Positions 63,732 through 64,000 of a stretch of DNA of 64,000 nt are shown in pieces (the first letter of the stretch is position 1; each line of letters starts with the position of its first letter). The DNA lies in IMG/VR virus record IMGVR_UViG_3300011115_000925, positions 1 through 64,000 of that record. One strand, given 5' to 3'. Under the pieces are notes generated by a model. The model was not told the DNA's origin, searched no databases, and worked only from the letters and a program-made list of their open reading frames with translations. This DNA comes from a virus. The position numbers and the translations under genes were made by a program.

Positions 63732-64000
63732 ATGATTCATAACACCAAAAAGTTTTGGAATGACGAAAAATTGTGTCGTCCCTTTGCTTATTCAAACACA
63801 ATCACTCATAATTACAGTCAAAGCGATCAAGATATCTGGGTGTTGAGCATGCTGGACGGGTTACACGACGGTACCTATCTTGACATAGGAGCTGGCTGGC
63901 CCGAGCACATAAGCAACACAGCATTATTAGAACTACAATTTGGCTGGCGCGGTGTCAGTTTAGATTACCAAGATATGTATCCAGACATGTGGGCAGCAGC
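63732..64000 (+). CDS. FkbM-like methyltransferase (3' end outside window)
   Basis: The visible 89 codons begin MIHNTKKFWNDEKLCRPFAY and contain NYSQSDQDIWVLSMLDGLHD, then GTYLDIGAGWPEHISNTALL and ELQFGWRGVSLDY. 'SQxxQDxxV...GxFxDIGAxxPxxxSNTxxLExxxGWxGxxI' is the FkbM-family pattern (SAM-binding motif I at GTYLDIGA). These enzymes O-methylate sugars and polyketides. The gene starts 5 nt after the previous stop. Confidence 0.8.
   Translation, partial: MIHNTKKFWNDEKLCRPFAYSNTITHNYSQSDQDIWVLSMLDGLHDGTYLDIGAGWPEHISNTALLELQFGWRGVSLDYQDMYPDMWAA

Overview
The window is part of the genome of a tailed phage with a T4-type contractile tail, most likely from an uncultured marine myovirus. The basis is a T4 gene set: homologues of the recombination nuclease pair gp46/gp47, the late sigma factor gp55, and the baseplate proteins gp53, gp5, gp25 and gp6, plus a gp26-like chaperone/hub protein. 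Several intergenic gaps carry AT-rich boxes close to the T4 late-promoter consensus TATAAATA. No tRNA, integrase, ribosomal gene or CRISPR array was seen. The host cannot be read from the sequence.

Layout. (1) 1-2094, minus strand: the N-terminal 698 codons of a large alanine-rich, coiled-coil protein, probably the tail tape measure. It diverges from (2) a short plus-strand operon at 2136-5707: a gp26-like protein, a small tail-assembly protein that may be made by -1 frameshifting, an uncharacterised CPFA-motif protein, an amidinotransferase-like pentein enzyme, a GNAT-like protein and a DUF6614-like protein. (3) 5716-13720, minus strand: late sigma factor gp55, then gp47, a protein of unknown function, gp46, a radical SAM enzyme, a GIY-YIG nuclease, a zinc-ribbon protein, about 460 nt of non-coding sequence full of inverted repeats, and a second radical SAM enzyme. 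(4) 13825-44260, plus strand: the baseplate and fibre operon, dominated by a 15-kb gene for a 5004-residue protein that holds a probable FG-GAP beta-propeller and several carbohydrate-binding-like modules. It ends at a clear hairpin terminator.

(5) 44316-64000, plus strand: an accessory operon of about 20 mostly overlapping genes. It holds three glycosyltransferase-like proteins, two SGNH-hydrolase-like proteins, an NAD-dependent sugar epimerase, five radical SAM enzymes with N-terminal twitch/SPASM-like cysteine motifs, four members of an unnamed family sharing a C-terminal TEK...KP...PF...GF.TF motif, a NodU/CmcH-type carbamoyltransferase with a 33-residue protein in front of it, a class I methyltransferase and a truncated FkbM-type methyltransferase. 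Genes of this operon overlap by 4-59 nt in most places, so they are probably translationally coupled and act together.

How it fits together. gp55 with the TATAAATA-like boxes would drive late expression of the tail genes; gp46/gp47 process DNA ends for recombination. The region after 44316 looks like a pathway that builds or decorates a glycan- or peptide-like product (activated sugars, glycosyl transfer, radical SAM chemistry, carbamoylation, methylation, possible deacylation). Its substrate is unknown, and it is the strongest candidate here for an undescribed system.
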